Shown: piece after piece, positions 1 through 9,397 of the stretch
How the letters are laid out: each line of letters opens with the position of its first letter
How positions within the stretch are numbered: the stretch's first letter is position 1
Assembly (NCBI RefSeq): GCF_000518485.1
Contig: NZ_JADR01000010.1
Location: 1 to 64,000, forward strand
Reading direction: 5' to 3'
DNA: 64,000 nucleotides
Source: Olleya marilimosa CAM030
GTDB lineage: Bacteria > Bacteroidota > Bacteroidia > Flavobacteriales > Flavobacteriaceae
Position numbers and translations under genes: made by a program
The notes under the pieces: generated by a model
What the model was told of the DNA's origin: nothing
Database searches by the model: none
The model's input: the letters and a program-made list of their open reading frames with translations, nothing else

Positions 1-61
1 TCATTTTTTCAATATGTTATTATATACGGTAAAGTAGTTAATACTACATACACCGAAAGAT

Positions 62-169
62 TTAAGGTGATTATAGCGATGGGGCTCACCTCTTACCATT
101 CCGAACAGAGAAGTTAAGCCCATTTGCGCCGATGGTACTGCATTGTGGGAGAGTAGGTCGTCGCCTTTT
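62..169 (+). rRNA. rrf: 5S ribosomal RNA
   Basis: This stretch has the conserved 5S core, including CCATTCCGAACAGAGAAGTTAAG, split here as CCATTCCGAAC and AGAAGTTAAGC, followed by the GGGAGAGTAGGTCG 3' part. The ends pair as helix I: AAGGTGAT at 64-71 with GTCGCCTT at 160-167. It is probably the last gene of an rRNA operon whose 16S and 23S lie before the window. Bases 1-61 look like spacer and no 23S sequence was recognised there. The exact ends are good to a few bases. Confidence 0.95.
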
Positions 170-174
170 TAGAG

Positions 175-207
175 AACCCTTCATATTTATTTATGAAGGG
201 TTTTTTT
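175..207 (+). terminator. Rho-independent terminator of the rRNA operon
   Basis: AACCCTTCAT pairs perfectly with ATGAAGGGTT across an 8-base AT loop and is followed by a run of T. It lies directly after the 5S gene and closes the rRNA operon. Confidence 0.9.
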
Positions 208-615
208 GTGCCTTAAAATGAAATTGATAGAAATTAGAAGGGTAGAGTCCAGAAGATAAAAAACAAAATTAATAGGCTGCCTTAACAGAAATTATAATGT
301 AAGGTATTTGAAACAGAAAAAGGGGAGTTATAACTATACTAAAGTAATAAGTTAAAATAGAATATTGGTTTAATCTGTATTGTCAATAGACCACTATATC
401 ATGTAGTAATTATTAAAAGCTTTATTATGTTTAAGTTTATGTAATGGATATTTAAAATAATATGTAGTTATTCTTTTCAATTCATTATTATAACTTTTTT
501 GAGTAAATATTAGTTTTGTTTATTTTATAAATATAATATCCATTTTTTATTAATACAGATTACTTTCGATTTTGTTAGTATTTATATATATTGATACATT
601 AGATTTGATAATGCC
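208..615. other. 408-base AT-rich gap without a recognised gene
   Basis: Very AT-rich sequence between the rRNA terminator and the helicase gene. No reading frame, RNA gene or repeat was recognised. A TAGATTTG box at 600-607 fits the Bacteroidota -7 consensus TAnnTTTG and lies only 8 bases before the helicase ATG; the nearest upstream TTTG (571-574) is 25 bases away, which is longer than usual. Confidence 0.6.
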
Positions 616-3054
616 ATGAACGTGAATAAGGAATTAGATTTAGCTAATAATTTTGTTAATAACACTAATAGAAATATTTTCCTAACAGGTAAGGCTGGGA
701 CAGGTAAGACTACGTTTCTTCATAAATTAAAGCAAAACTCATTAAAAAGAATTGTTATAGTTGCTCCAACAGGTGTAGCTGCCATTAATGCTAAAGGTGT
801 TACTATTCATTCCTTTTTTCAATTACCTTTTGGACCTATATTACCCAATGAAGATTTAAAATCAAGTGGAGGATTTAATAGGAAATTTGGTAAAACTAAA
901 ATCAATATTATTAAATCATTAGACTTATTAATTATTGATGAAATTAGTATGGTAAGAGCTGATGTACTTGATGGTATTGATAAAACTCTACGGAGTTATA
1001 GAAATAGAAATTTAGTTTTTGGAGGAGTTCAAGTGTTAATGATCGGTGATTTACAGCAGTTATCTCCTGTTTTAAAAGATAATGAATGGCAAATACTTAA
1101 ACCATTTTATAATAATGCATTTTTTTTTAGCAGTTATGCCTATCAACAATGTAATCCAATATCCGTTGAGTTAAAACATATCTATAGACAGGATAATCCT
1201 TTATTTATTAATATTTTAAATGAAATTAGGACAAACAATCTTTCTCAGGAGTCAGCAAATGAGTTAAACAAAAGATATCAACCAGATTTTGAGCCAAAAG
1301 AAGATGAGGGATATATTTCTTTAACCACACATAATAATAAAGCAGAATATACTAATAAGGTTAAGTTGGAAAAGTTACCAGGGAAATCTAAAATTTATAA
1401 AGCTAAAGTAGAGGGCAAGTTTCCAGAGTTTTCATTTCCCAACAAGGAATCTTTAGTACTTAAAGTTGGGTCTCAGGTAATGTTTATTAAAAATGATAGC
1501 TCTGCAGACAAGCGCTATTTTAATGGGAAGATTGGCAAAGTCATATTGTTAGATAAAGATGAAGTTGTTGTTAAATGCCCAGATGATGACTTTAATATAA
1601 TTACTAAACCAGAGGTTTGGGAAAATATTAATTATACTGTAGATAAGGATACTAATGCAATTTCTGAAAATAATATCGGTTCTTTTACACAAATACCATT
1701 GCGACTGGCTTGGTCAATTACTATCCATAAAAGTCAAGGTTTAACTTTTGAAAAGGCCATAATAGATTCAGAAGGTGCATTTGCCCATGGACAGACTTAT
1801 GTAGCTTTAAGTAGATGTAAATCTTTAGAAGGAATAATTTTGAAAAGCAAGATTAATTCTAGTCAGATTATAAGTGACACTAATGTAATCAATTTTAATA
1901 TTCAAACAGAGAATAATCAACCAGACGAGAGTATACTTGAACAATCTAAAAGGCATTTTCAATTAAGTTTAATTTCTGAAATTTTTGATTTTTATCAATT
2001 TTTATACCCAATTAACAGATTGTTAGATATTTATTATAAAAATACAGGTAGTTTTCAAGGTAATATTGAGACTCCTTTAACTTGCATAAAAGATTGTGTT
2101 GTTTCATTATTGAAAGTTGCAAATGCTTTTAAAGCGGAGTTATTAGAACTTTCAGAAGGGACAGCTACTCCTGAGAATAATGACGAAATTCAGACTAGAT
2201 TTAAGAAAGCAGTAGCGTATTACAAACAACAGCTAGAAGTTAATTTAATTGAAGTTTATAAAAGTTTTAATTTTAGTACCGATAATAAAACACTTGATTC
2301 CGATTTTAATAAACAATTAGATAGTTTTGAGGAATTTTTAGGTGTTAAACAGTTGTATTTTTCTAACTTAAATCATGGTTTTTCTGTTAAATTATTTTTA
2401 GAATTAAGAGCTAAATCTGTATTTCTGACAAAAGAAAAACCAAAAACACCAAGAAAGGCAGTAATAGACGGTACCACGAATGTTGAATTATTTGAATTAT
2501 TAAGGGAATTAAGAAATACAATAGCTGAAAGAGAGGATTTAATTCATTTCCAAATTTTTACACAAAAGTCGTTGTATGAAATGTGTGAAACCCTTCCAAC
2601 TAATAGTAAAGAATTATTAAATATTAATGGTTTTGGTAAAACTCGTGTTGCTAAGTATGGTGATGAAATACTAAACGTCATACGTAATTATTGTGATGAA
2701 AACGATATAGAAGTTGCAAATGTGAGTAATGTTTTAGATTTAGAGACAACTAGAAAAAAGAAAGGAGATACAAAACAAACTTCTTTAACCTTATTTAAAT
2801 CTGGTAAATCAGTAGAACAAATTGCTTTTGAAAGAGACTTGAATGTGAATACTATTTTTGGCCATCTTGCTAGTTTTATTGCTACAGGTGAAATTAAAAT
2901 AACAGAGTTAATATCTGAAAAGCATTATAATGAATTAAAAGATCTTATTCCAAAGCACACCTTTGAAAATCTATCAGATTTAAAATCTCAATTAGCAGAT
3001 AAGTATAGCTATGGAGAAATTAGATTAGTTTTAGATAATATGTCTAACAAATAA
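616..3054 (+). CDS. PIF1-like superfamily 1 helicase with HRDC and C-terminal HTH domain
   Basis: Probable ATP-dependent DNA helicase of the PIF1/RecD2-like SF1B group. Walker A GKAGTGKTT is at residues 25-33, Walker B with LLIIDEISM near 105, a GDLQQLSPV motif near 150, and the helicase C-terminal signature AWSITIHKSQGLTF near 370 followed by YVALSRCKSLEG. After a middle region of unknown function comes an HRDC-type helical domain (about 620-695, with INGFGKTRVAKYGDEIL), then a small HTH domain (about 710-770). At 812 residues it is longer than minimal PIF1; this layout is known in Bacteroidota proteins often annotated only as HTH-domain proteins. It is probably monocistronic and ends at a strong terminator. 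A role in replication-fork or recombination repair is inferred. Confidence 0.88.
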   Translation: MNVNKELDLANNFVNNTNRNIFLTGKAGTGKTTFLHKLKQNSLKRIVIVAPTGVAAINAKGVTIHSFFQLPFGPILPNEDLKSSGGFNRKFGKTKINIIKSLDLLIIDEISMVRADVLDGIDKTLRSYRNRNLVFGGVQVLMIGDLQQLSPVLKDNEWQILKPFYNNAFFFSSYAYQQCNPISVELKHIYRQDNPLFINILNEIRTNNLSQESANELNKRYQPDFEPKEDEGYISLTTHNNKAEYTNKVKLEKLPGKSKIYKAKVEGKFPEFSFPNKESLVLKVGSQVMFIKNDSSADKRYFNGKIGKVILLDKDEVVVKCPDDDFNIITKPEVWENINYTVDKDTNAISENNIGSFTQIPLRLAWSITIHKSQGLTFEKAIIDSEGAFAHGQTYVALSRCKSLEGIILKSKINSSQIISDTNVINFNIQTENNQPDESILEQSKRHFQLSLISEIFDFYQFLYPINRLLDIYYKNTGSFQGNIETPLTCIKDCVVSLLKVANAFKAELLELSEGTATPENNDEIQTRFKKAVAYYKQQLEVNLIEVYKSFNFSTDNKTLDSDFNKQLDSFEEFLGVKQLYFSNLNHGFSVKLFLELRAKSVFLTKEKPKTPRKAVIDGTTNVELFELLRELRNTIAEREDLIHFQIFTQKSLYEMCETLPTNSKELLNINGFGKTRVAKYGDEILNVIRNYCDENDIEVANVSNVLDLETTRKKKGDTKQTSLTLFKSGKSVEQIAFERDLNVNTIFGHLASFIATGEIKITELISEKHYNELKDLIPKHTFENLSDLKSQLADKYSYGEIRLVLDNMSNK

Positions 3055-3057
3055 AAA

Positions 3058-3089
3058 AAGGCTTTAAAATTTAATTTTAAAGCCTTTTT
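3058..3089. terminator. Bidirectional terminator between helicase and acyl-CoA dehydrogenase
   Basis: AAGGCTTTAAAAT pairs with ATTTTAAAGCCTT around a 3-base loop, with A-run before and T-run after, so it can serve both convergent genes. Confidence 0.88.
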
Positions 3090-3108
3090 ATGTTTATGTA
3101 TTAAGGGA

Positions 3109-4251
3109 TTAACCTTTGATTACACCTCTTGAAATAACTATTTTTTGTATTTCAGATGTACCTTCATAAATCTGTGTTATTTTAGCATCACGCATCATTC
3201 GTTCTACATGGTATTCTTTAACAAATCCATTTCCACCATGTATTTGTACAGCTTCAACCGTTTGTTCCATTGCTACTTTACTAGCATATAATTTAGCCAT
3301 AGCACTTGACATGTCGTAATTATTACCTTGGTCTTTATCCCAAGCAGCTTTCATTACTAACATTCTTGCAGCTTCAATTTCAGTATACATATCAGCTAAT
3401 TTAAACGCGATAGCTTGGTGGTTACAAATTTCTGTACCAAAAGCCTTACGCTCTTTACTATATTTTAAAGCTAACTCATAAGCACCTGCAGCAATACCTA
3501 ATGCTTGAGCAGCAATACCAATACGACCACCAGATAAAGTTTTCATTGCAAACTTAAACCCAAATCCGTCTTCACCAATACGGTTTTCTTTTGGTACTTT
3601 AACGTCGTTAAATTGTAAAGTATGCGTATCACTTCCTCTAATCCCTAATTTATCTTCTTTTGGACCAATATCAAAACCAGGTGTTCCTTTTTCAACTATA
3701 AAAGCATTAATACCTTTATGTCCTTTATCTCTATCCGTTTGTGCAATTACTAAATACACATCACTACGACCACCATTTGTTATCCAGTTTTTAGTACCAT
3801 TAATAACATAATGATCTCCTTTATCAATAGCAGTTGTTTTTTGAGATGTAGCATCACTACCAGCTTCTGGCTCGCTTAAACAAAAAGCACCTATTGATTC
3901 TCCTGTTGCAAGTTTTGTTAAATACTTTTGCTTTTGCGCTTCACTACCATAAGCTTCAAGACCATAACAAACTAAAGAGTTGTTTACAGATACCATCACA
4001 GAAGCAGAAGCATCAATTTTAGATAATTCTTCCATAATTAATACGTAAGAAATAGCATCCATACCACTTCCTCCATATTTTGGATCTACCATAATTCCCA
4101 TAAAACCAAGTGCTCCCATTTTACGGACTAGTTCATCTGGAAACGTTTGAGCGTTATCACGTTCAATAACTCCTGGTAATAATTCTGTTTGTGCAAAATC
4201 GCGAGCAGCATCGCGAATCATGATATGTTCTTCAGTTAGGCTAAAATCCAT
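3109..4251 (-). CDS. Acyl-CoA dehydrogenase (short-chain type)
   Basis: FAD-dependent enzyme that oxidises acyl-CoA to trans-2-enoyl-CoA, as in beta-oxidation or branched-chain amino-acid breakdown. The 380 residues cover the full family length. Signatures seen are LSEPEAGSDA and KNWITNGG in the FAD and substrate region, RKAFG in the linker, and QIYEGTSEIQ near the C-terminus, where Glu363 is the expected catalytic base of the butyryl/isobutyryl group. The N-terminus MDFSLTEEH is typical of the family. It stands alone on the minus strand. Its promoter is likely the TATCTTTG box at 4297-4290 with an ATTG element 20 bases upstream. The exact substrate cannot be read from the sequence. Confidence 0.93.
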   Translation of the reverse strand: MDFSLTEEHIMIRDAARDFAQTELLPGVIERDNAQTFPDELVRKMGALGFMGIMVDPKYGGSGMDAISYVLIMEELSKIDASASVMVSVNNSLVCYGLEAYGSEAQKQKYLTKLATGESIGAFCLSEPEAGSDATSQKTTAIDKGDHYVINGTKNWITNGGRSDVYLVIAQTDRDKGHKGINAFIVEKGTPGFDIGPKEDKLGIRGSDTHTLQFNDVKVPKENRIGEDGFGFKFAMKTLSGGRIGIAAQALGIAAGAYELALKYSKERKAFGTEICNHQAIAFKLADMYTEIEAARMLVMKAAWDKDQGNNYDMSSAMAKLYASKVAMEQTVEAVQIHGGNGFVKEYHVERMMRDAKITQIYEGTSEIQKIVISRGVIKG

Positions 4252-4289
4252 AATTTATATAAGATTGTTGATTTAATAAAATTTGTATG

Positions 4290-4321
4290 CAAAGATAAGT
4301 TTTTATTGGCATTTTTTCAAT
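4290..4321 (-). promoter_or_regulatory. Bacteroidota-type promoter of the acyl-CoA dehydrogenase gene
   Basis: On the minus strand ATTG (4321-4318) is followed after 20 bases by TATCTTTG (4297-4290), matching TTTG-N19-21-TAnnTTTG apart from one base of the -33 element. The predicted leader is about 33 bases. Confidence 0.6.
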
Positions 4322-4344
4322 CGATATAGTTATTTTTACATTAT

Positions 4345-5415
4345 ATGATAAAAGACAATTATACAGTGATTGGCGTGATGTCAGGAACGTCTTTGGATGG
4401 TATTGACCTTGCTTTAATTTCATTTAAAAAAACAACTAATTGGAGCTTTAAAATTGAAAAAGCTCAGACAATAGCTTACCCTAAAACTTGGCTAAATAAG
4501 CTTAAAAATTTAATAAATTTAAGTTCGTCAGAGTTAAACCAAATAGATGCTGAGTATACTGCCTTTTTGGCTGCTGTTATCAACAATTTTATAAAAACTA
4601 ATAACATTAGTAATATTGATGCAGTTTGCTCTCATGGTCATACTGCACTACACAGACCAGAGTTAGGGTATACATTTCAAATCGGTAATTTATCACAATT
4701 ATCAGATTTAATCCAACATACTGTAGTGTGCGATTTTAGAATTCAAGATGTTGAATTAGGTGGTCAAGGTGCACCATTAGTTCCGATTGGTGACCAATTG
4801 TTGTTCCCAGAATTTAATTGGTGTTTAAATTTAGGAGGATTTGCTAATATTTCTTCTGAGGAAAATAATTGCAGAATAGCTTTTGATATTTGTCCTGTAA
4901 ATATTGTACTTAATAAATATGTAGGCGTTTTAGGATTTGATTTTGATGATAAAGGCATACTTGCTAGAAAAGGAAATTATCATGACCAACTATTTAATAG
5001 TCTAAACCACTTAGCTTTTTATAATCAAAAAGCGCCAAAATCTTTAGGGTTAGAGTGGGTTAAGACTAATATTTTTCCTTTAATTGATAGTTTTAATCTA
5101 CCAATAAAAGATGTGTTACACACCTTTGTTAAGCATATAGCATTTCAAATAGCTAAAGTTATTAATCAAAAACAAAATACATTAGTCTTAGCAACAGGAG
5201 GAGGTGTTTTTAATGATTTTTTAATAGAAGAAATAACTAAATTAACATATAATCAAATAATAATACCTTCAAAAAATATAATCGAATTTAAAGAAGCGTT
5301 AATATTTGGTTTTTTAGGTGTTTTAAGACTTCGTGGAGAAAATAATTGTTTAAAATCTGTAACTGGAGCGTCTAAGGACCATAGTTCTGGAAAAATATAT
5401 GGATTTAAGATTTAA
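4345..5415 (+). CDS. anmK: Anhydro-N-acetylmuramic acid kinase
   Basis: Phosphorylates and opens 1,6-anhydro-MurNAc to MurNAc-6-phosphate during peptidoglycan recycling in the cytoplasm. The N-terminal phosphate loop GVMSGTSLDGID (residues 10-21) is the family hallmark, followed by CSHGHTALHRP, CDFRIQDVELGGQGAPLVPIGD and NLGGFANIS. A second nucleotide motif LATGGGVFNDFL lies near residue 285. Length 356 fits the shorter Bacteroidota AnmK proteins. It is divergent from the acyl-CoA dehydrogenase gene with 93 bases between. MurQ is not in the window, so the next step of the pathway must be encoded elsewhere. Confidence 0.94.
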   Translation: MIKDNYTVIGVMSGTSLDGIDLALISFKKTTNWSFKIEKAQTIAYPKTWLNKLKNLINLSSSELNQIDAEYTAFLAAVINNFIKTNNISNIDAVCSHGHTALHRPELGYTFQIGNLSQLSDLIQHTVVCDFRIQDVELGGQGAPLVPIGDQLLFPEFNWCLNLGGFANISSEENNCRIAFDICPVNIVLNKYVGVLGFDFDDKGILARKGNYHDQLFNSLNHLAFYNQKAPKSLGLEWVKTNIFPLIDSFNLPIKDVLHTFVKHIAFQIAKVINQKQNTLVLATGGGVFNDFLIEEITKLTYNQIIIPSKNIIEFKEALIFGFLGVLRLRGENNCLKSVTGASKDHSSGKIYGFKI

Positions 5416-5625
5416 AATTTACTAGGTTGATTAAACTAAAACTCAAGCTTGAAATTATTAACAATAATTTATTATAATAAAATGACTAGACTATTAAAAG
5501 CCATTTTTTGTTTTTTTATATTTGTTAAATTAATTAATCTAACACTTCGTAAGATGAATCAACTTTAGCTACTTTAAATGTTAATCCAGAGAGAAAAATA
5601 TTAAAGTTGAAACCAAAAATCAAAA

Positions 5626-6852
5626 ATGAAAGACTTATTAAAAATTTACGAAAATAAAGAACCAGAAATAGTATTTAATTGGAAAGATTCTGAAACAGAA
5701 GCAGAAGGCTGGACAGTTATAAACTCCTTAAGAGGTGGAGCTGCAGGTGGTGGTACCAGAATGAGAAAAGGATTGGATATGAACGAGGTTTTGTCCCTTG
5801 CCAAAACAATGGAGGTGAAGTTTACAGTATCTGGACCAGCAATTGGTGGTGCAAAATCAGGAATAAACTTTGATCCTAAAGATCCAAGAAAACGTGGCGT
5901 TTTAGAGCGTTGGTATAAAGCAGTATCACCTTTATTAAAAAGTTATTATGGTACAGGAGGAGATTTAAACGTAGACGAAATCCATGAAGTAATTCCAATA
6001 ACGGAAGATTCAGGTGTTTGGCATCCACAAGAAGGTGTATTTAACGGACACTTCAAACCAACAGAAGCAGATAAAATTAACCGTATTGGTCAATTACGCC
6101 AAGGTGTAATCAAGGTTTTAGAAAACACAAACTTCTCACCAGATGTTTCAAAAAAATATACTGTAGCAGACATGATTACAGGTTATGGTGTGGCAGAAGC
6201 TGTCAGACATTATTATGACATTTATGGCGGAAGTGTGAAGGGTAAACGTGCAGTCGTACAAGGTTTTGGAAACGTTGGATCTGCAGCAGCTTTTTACTTA
6301 GCACAAATGGGAGCTAAAATTGTTGGAATTATAGATATTTCTGGTGGAGTAATTAATGAAGAAGGTTTTTCTTTTGAAGAAATTAAAGACTTTTTCTTAA
6401 CTAAAAACGGAAATACATTAGCAACAGACAACATGATTCCTTTTGCTGAAATGAATGAGCGCATTTGGTCTTTAGAAACAGAGATTTTTGCACCATGTGC
6501 TGCATCAAGATTAATTACACAAGATCAAATTGATCAAATGATTAACACAGGATTAGAGGTTATATCTTGTGGTGCAAATGTACCGTTTGCTGATAAAGAA
6601 ATTTTCTTTGGATCTATCATGGAACAAACAGATGAACGTGTAAGTTTAATACCAGATTTTATTTCTAATTGTGGTATGGCACGTGTATTTGCTTACTTTA
6701 TGGAGCGTAAAGTGCAAATGACTGATGAAGCTATTTTTAATGATACATCTGATATTATTAAAAAAGCAATCAAAAATGTGCACGCAAAAAACGCTTCTAA
6801 AAAAGAAATTAGTAAAACTGCTTTTGAAATAGCATTAAAACAATTAGTATAA
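5626..6852 (+). CDS. Glu/Leu/Phe/Val family amino-acid dehydrogenase
   Basis: NAD(P)-dependent oxidative deaminase of the glutamate/leucine/phenylalanine/valine dehydrogenase family. The dimerisation and substrate part carries RGGAAGGGTRM and GPAIGGAKSGINFDP; the lysine in GAKSG belongs to the active-site set, and a second motif is YYGTGGDLNVDE. The Rossmann domain shows VVQGFGNVGSAAAFYLAQMGAKIVGIID near residues 205-232. Length 408 is in the usual range. The stop is one base before the nhaD start, so the two are probably co-transcribed. In flavobacteria such enzymes are often annotated simply as Glu dehydrogenase; substrate choice is not settled by the sequence. Confidence 0.9.
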   Translation: MKDLLKIYENKEPEIVFNWKDSETEAEGWTVINSLRGGAAGGGTRMRKGLDMNEVLSLAKTMEVKFTVSGPAIGGAKSGINFDPKDPRKRGVLERWYKAVSPLLKSYYGTGGDLNVDEIHEVIPITEDSGVWHPQEGVFNGHFKPTEADKINRIGQLRQGVIKVLENTNFSPDVSKKYTVADMITGYGVAEAVRHYYDIYGGSVKGKRAVVQGFGNVGSAAAFYLAQMGAKIVGIIDISGGVINEEGFSFEEIKDFFLTKNGNTLATDNMIPFAEMNERIWSLETEIFAPCAASRLITQDQIDQMINTGLEVISCGANVPFADKEIFFGSIMEQTDERVSLIPDFISNCGMARVFAYFMERKVQMTDEAIFNDTSDIIKKAIKNVHAKNASKKEISKTAFEIALKQLV

Positions 6853-6853
6853 T

Positions 6854-8248
6854 ATGGAAACCGTAATAATTTTAGTATTTGTTATAGGCTATTTAGCTAT
6901 AACATTAGAGCATAATATAAAGATTGATAAATTAATACCTGCTTTAGTCATGATGGCTATAAGTTGGGCGTTGATTTCATTAGGATTAGACTCTTTTACA
7001 CAGTGGTTTGATTCTGCAAATCATGGTCTGGTAGAAGGTTATGCTTCATTAGGTCATGAAAACAAGATGCACTTAATGGAAGAAACATTGCTTCACCATT
7101 TAGGTAAAACAGCAGAAATTTTAGTATTCCTTTTAGGAGCTATGACAATCGTAGAGATTATTGATTATTTTGATGGATTTTCTACTATTAAAAGCTTTAT
7201 CAAAACAAAAAAGAAAACCAAAATATTATGGATTTTTGCCTTCTTAGCATTTATACTTTCTGCAATAATAGATAACTTAACTGCAACTATTGTATTGATT
7301 TCTATCTTACAAAAAATTGTTAATGACAGAAATGTTCGTATTTGGTTTGCAGGTTTAATTATTATTGCTGCTAATGCAGGTGGTGCATGGTCACCAATTG
7401 GAGATGTTACAACTACAATGTTATGGATTGGTAAAAAAGTTACCACAGGACATTTAGTAGGATACTTACTATTACCATCTTTAATGTGTATGTTAGTACC
7501 TACTTTTATAGCTTCTTTTTTACCAGCTTTTAAAGGTGATTTAGAGGTAGAAGAAGCAGTAGAAGAGAAGCCAAAAAGCAGATTTAGTGGTACAATGTTA
7601 TACCTAGGTTTAGGTGCAATTGTATTTGTTCCAATATTCAAAACAGTAACGCATTTACCTCCTTATGTTGGTATGATGTTAGCTTTAGGTGTGGTAGCAA
7701 TTTTTGCAGAAATTTATAGTTCTGCTAAATTTAGTTTATCTAACCATGATTCAGAAGAAAGTGATGCACACGCACACCATAGTCCTGTACATCATTCATT
7801 ATCAAAAATTGAGTTACCAAGTATCTTATTTTTCTTAGGAATTTTAATGGCTGTAGCAGCTTTAGAATCATTAGGTATTTTATTTGGATTTGCATCTACT
7901 TTACAAGATAGTATGCCAATGATGGGAACAGAGTTACATCATGAAGGTGTTTCGGATTTAGTAATTATTTTATTAGGTATTGGATCTGCAGTTATTGATA
8001 ACGTACCATTAGTAGCAGCTAGTTTAGGTATGTTTTCTCAACCTATTGATAACGAGCTTTGGCACTTTATTGCTTATTCTGCAGGTACAGGAGGAAGTAT
8101 GTTAATCATTGGATCTGCAGCAGGAGTTGTTGCAATGGGAATGGAGAAAATTGACTTTTTCTGGTATTTCAAAAAAATCTCTTGGTTGGCTTTAGCAGGA
8201 TTTTTAGCAGGAACATTAGTGTTTTTCTGGACCAGAACTTTATTTTAA
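6854..8248 (+). CDS. nhaD: Na+/H+ antiporter, NhaD family
   Basis: Inner-membrane exchanger expelling Na+ (or Li+) for protons, a common salt and pH tolerance protein of marine bacteria. The protein has about a dozen hydrophobic segments. The two ion-transporter halves carry the characteristic DNLTATIVL and DNVPLVAA motifs plus ANAGGAWSPIGDVTTTMLW and AGTGGSMLIIGSAAGVVAMG, as in NhaD/ArsB-type transporters. A loop near residues 296-318 is unusually rich in His and acidic residues (HDSEESDAHAHH and PVHHS). It starts one base after the dehydrogenase gene and 51 bases before exbB. Function is assigned from the family; the His-rich loop is an observation without proven role. Confidence 0.9.
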   Translation: METVIILVFVIGYLAITLEHNIKIDKLIPALVMMAISWALISLGLDSFTQWFDSANHGLVEGYASLGHENKMHLMEETLLHHLGKTAEILVFLLGAMTIVEIIDYFDGFSTIKSFIKTKKKTKILWIFAFLAFILSAIIDNLTATIVLISILQKIVNDRNVRIWFAGLIIIAANAGGAWSPIGDVTTTMLWIGKKVTTGHLVGYLLLPSLMCMLVPTFIASFLPAFKGDLEVEEAVEEKPKSRFSGTMLYLGLGAIVFVPIFKTVTHLPPYVGMMLALGVVAIFAEIYSSAKFSLSNHDSEESDAHAHHSPVHHSLSKIELPSILFFLGILMAVAALESLGILFGFASTLQDSMPMMGTELHHEGVSDLVIILLGIGSAVIDNVPLVAASLGMFSQPIDNELWHFIAYSAGTGGSMLIIGSAAGVVAMGMEKIDFFWYFKKISWLALAGFLAGTLVFFWTRTLF

Positions 8249-8299
8249 TATATACTCAAAACAAAAATCTAACGTTATACACGTATCTAATTTTATAAT

Positions 8300-9001
8300 A
8301 TGCTAAGCAAATTAATTCAAGACACTGCTCAAGCGGTAGATCCATTAGTAGAAGGAGAACCAGTTGAGAAAACTTTATCAATAATAGAACTGATTACAAC
8401 AGGAGGTACAGCTGGAATTGTAATTATTAGTTTATTGATGTTAATGTTGATATTGACATTATATATTTATTTTGAAAGAATATTATCTATAAAAGAAGCT
8501 TCCAAAGTAGATTCAAATTTCATGAATCAAATTAAAGACTATGTTAGTAATGGTAAGATAGAATCTGCTCAAAACTTATGTAGTACTGTAGACTCTCCAG
8601 TGTCTAGATTAATTAGTAAAGGGATTTCTAGAATAGGAAAACCTTTAGAGGATATTAATACAGCTATAGAAAACGCAGGTCGTTTAGAGATTTATAGCTT
8701 AGAAAAAAACGTTAGTGTGTTAGCTACCATATCTGGAGCAGCACCAATGATTGGTTTTCTTGGAACAGTAATTGGAATGATTTTATCAATCTTTGAAATT
8801 GCAAACTCAGGAGGATCAATAGATATTAAAACGTTAGCAGACGGACTTTATACAGCAATGACCACCACTGTTGGTGGTCTAATTGTTGGTATTGTAGCTT
8901 ACGTTGCATATAACCACTTAGTTGTAAAAACAGATAAAGTGGTCTATCAAATGGAGGCAAACTCACTTGAATTTTTAGATTTATTAAACGAACCTAGCTA
9001 A
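8300..9001 (+). CDS. exbB: ExbB/TolQ/MotA proton channel protein
   Basis: Proton-channel subunit that with ExbD uses the proton motive force to energise TonB. Three hydrophobic segments are seen at about residues 36-56 (GIVIISLLMLMLILTLYIYF), 145-165 and 187-205; the conserved block SGAAPMIGFLGTVIGMI followed by GLYTAMTTTVGGLIVGIVAYVAYN is diagnostic. Length 233 is normal. It is separated from exbD by a single base and forms an exbB-exbD-tonB operon with folC behind. The start codon is the first ATG and lies 51 bases after nhaD, so transcription may continue from upstream. Confidence 0.93.
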   Translation: MLSKLIQDTAQAVDPLVEGEPVEKTLSIIELITTGGTAGIVIISLLMLMLILTLYIYFERILSIKEASKVDSNFMNQIKDYVSNGKIESAQNLCSTVDSPVSRLISKGISRIGKPLEDINTAIENAGRLEIYSLEKNVSVLATISGAAPMIGFLGTVIGMILSIFEIANSGGSIDIKTLADGLYTAMTTTVGGLIVGIVAYVAYNHLVVKTDKVVYQMEANSLEFLDLLNEPS

Positions 9002-9002
9002 T

Positions 9003-9395
9003 ATGCGATTAAGAGGAAGAAATAAAGTTACACCAGAATTTAACATGTCGTCTATGACTGACATTGTTTTTCTGTTGCTTATCTTTTTTATGATTGCATC
9101 AACGTTAGTGTCCGCAGAAGCTATAGACTTATTATTACCAAAATCTACTAGTAAGACTACACAAACTAAAAATGTATCTGTAAGTGTTGACAAAAACGTC
9201 AATTATTATGTAGATATGAAACAGGTTTCTAAAGACCAATTAGAGGCAGAAGTTTTGGCTAAAGTTGGTAATGTAGAGTCTCCGACTATTACAATCAGAT
9301 CAGATGAAAGTGTAGAGATGCAACACGTTGTTTATATTATGGATATAGCAAACCGAAACAAGATTAAATCCACTTTGGCAGTAAAAGCACAATAA
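9003..9395 (+). CDS. exbD: ExbD/TolR biopolymer transporter
   Basis: Partner of ExbB in the TonB-energising complex. The protein has a short cytoplasmic N-terminus, one transmembrane segment with the essential membrane aspartate region MSSMTDIVFLLLIFFMIAST (residues 15-34), and a periplasmic domain ending in a TIRSDESVEMQHVVYIMDIANR block typical of ExbD. At 130 residues it has the usual size. It sits one base after exbB and two bases before tonB, so translation is probably coupled. Confidence 0.94.
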   Translation: MRLRGRNKVTPEFNMSSMTDIVFLLLIFFMIASTLVSAEAIDLLLPKSTSKTTQTKNVSVSVDKNVNYYVDMKQVSKDQLEAEVLAKVGNVESPTITIRSDESVEMQHVVYIMDIANRNKIKSTLAVKAQ

Positions 9396-9397
9396 TA

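Noticed and set aside
1-61. End of 23S rRNA before the 5S gene
   Set aside because: No recognisable 23S 3' sequence; it reads as AT-rich spacer.
4241-4423. 60-residue minus-strand frame between acyl-CoA dehydrogenase and AnmK
   Set aside because: It overlaps the starts of two well-supported genes and their promoter region, has no recognisable sequence and no initiation context.
7165-7641. 158-residue frame antisense to nhaD
   Set aside because: Mirror of a membrane-protein coding region with no start context; the nhaD frame is clearly the coding one.
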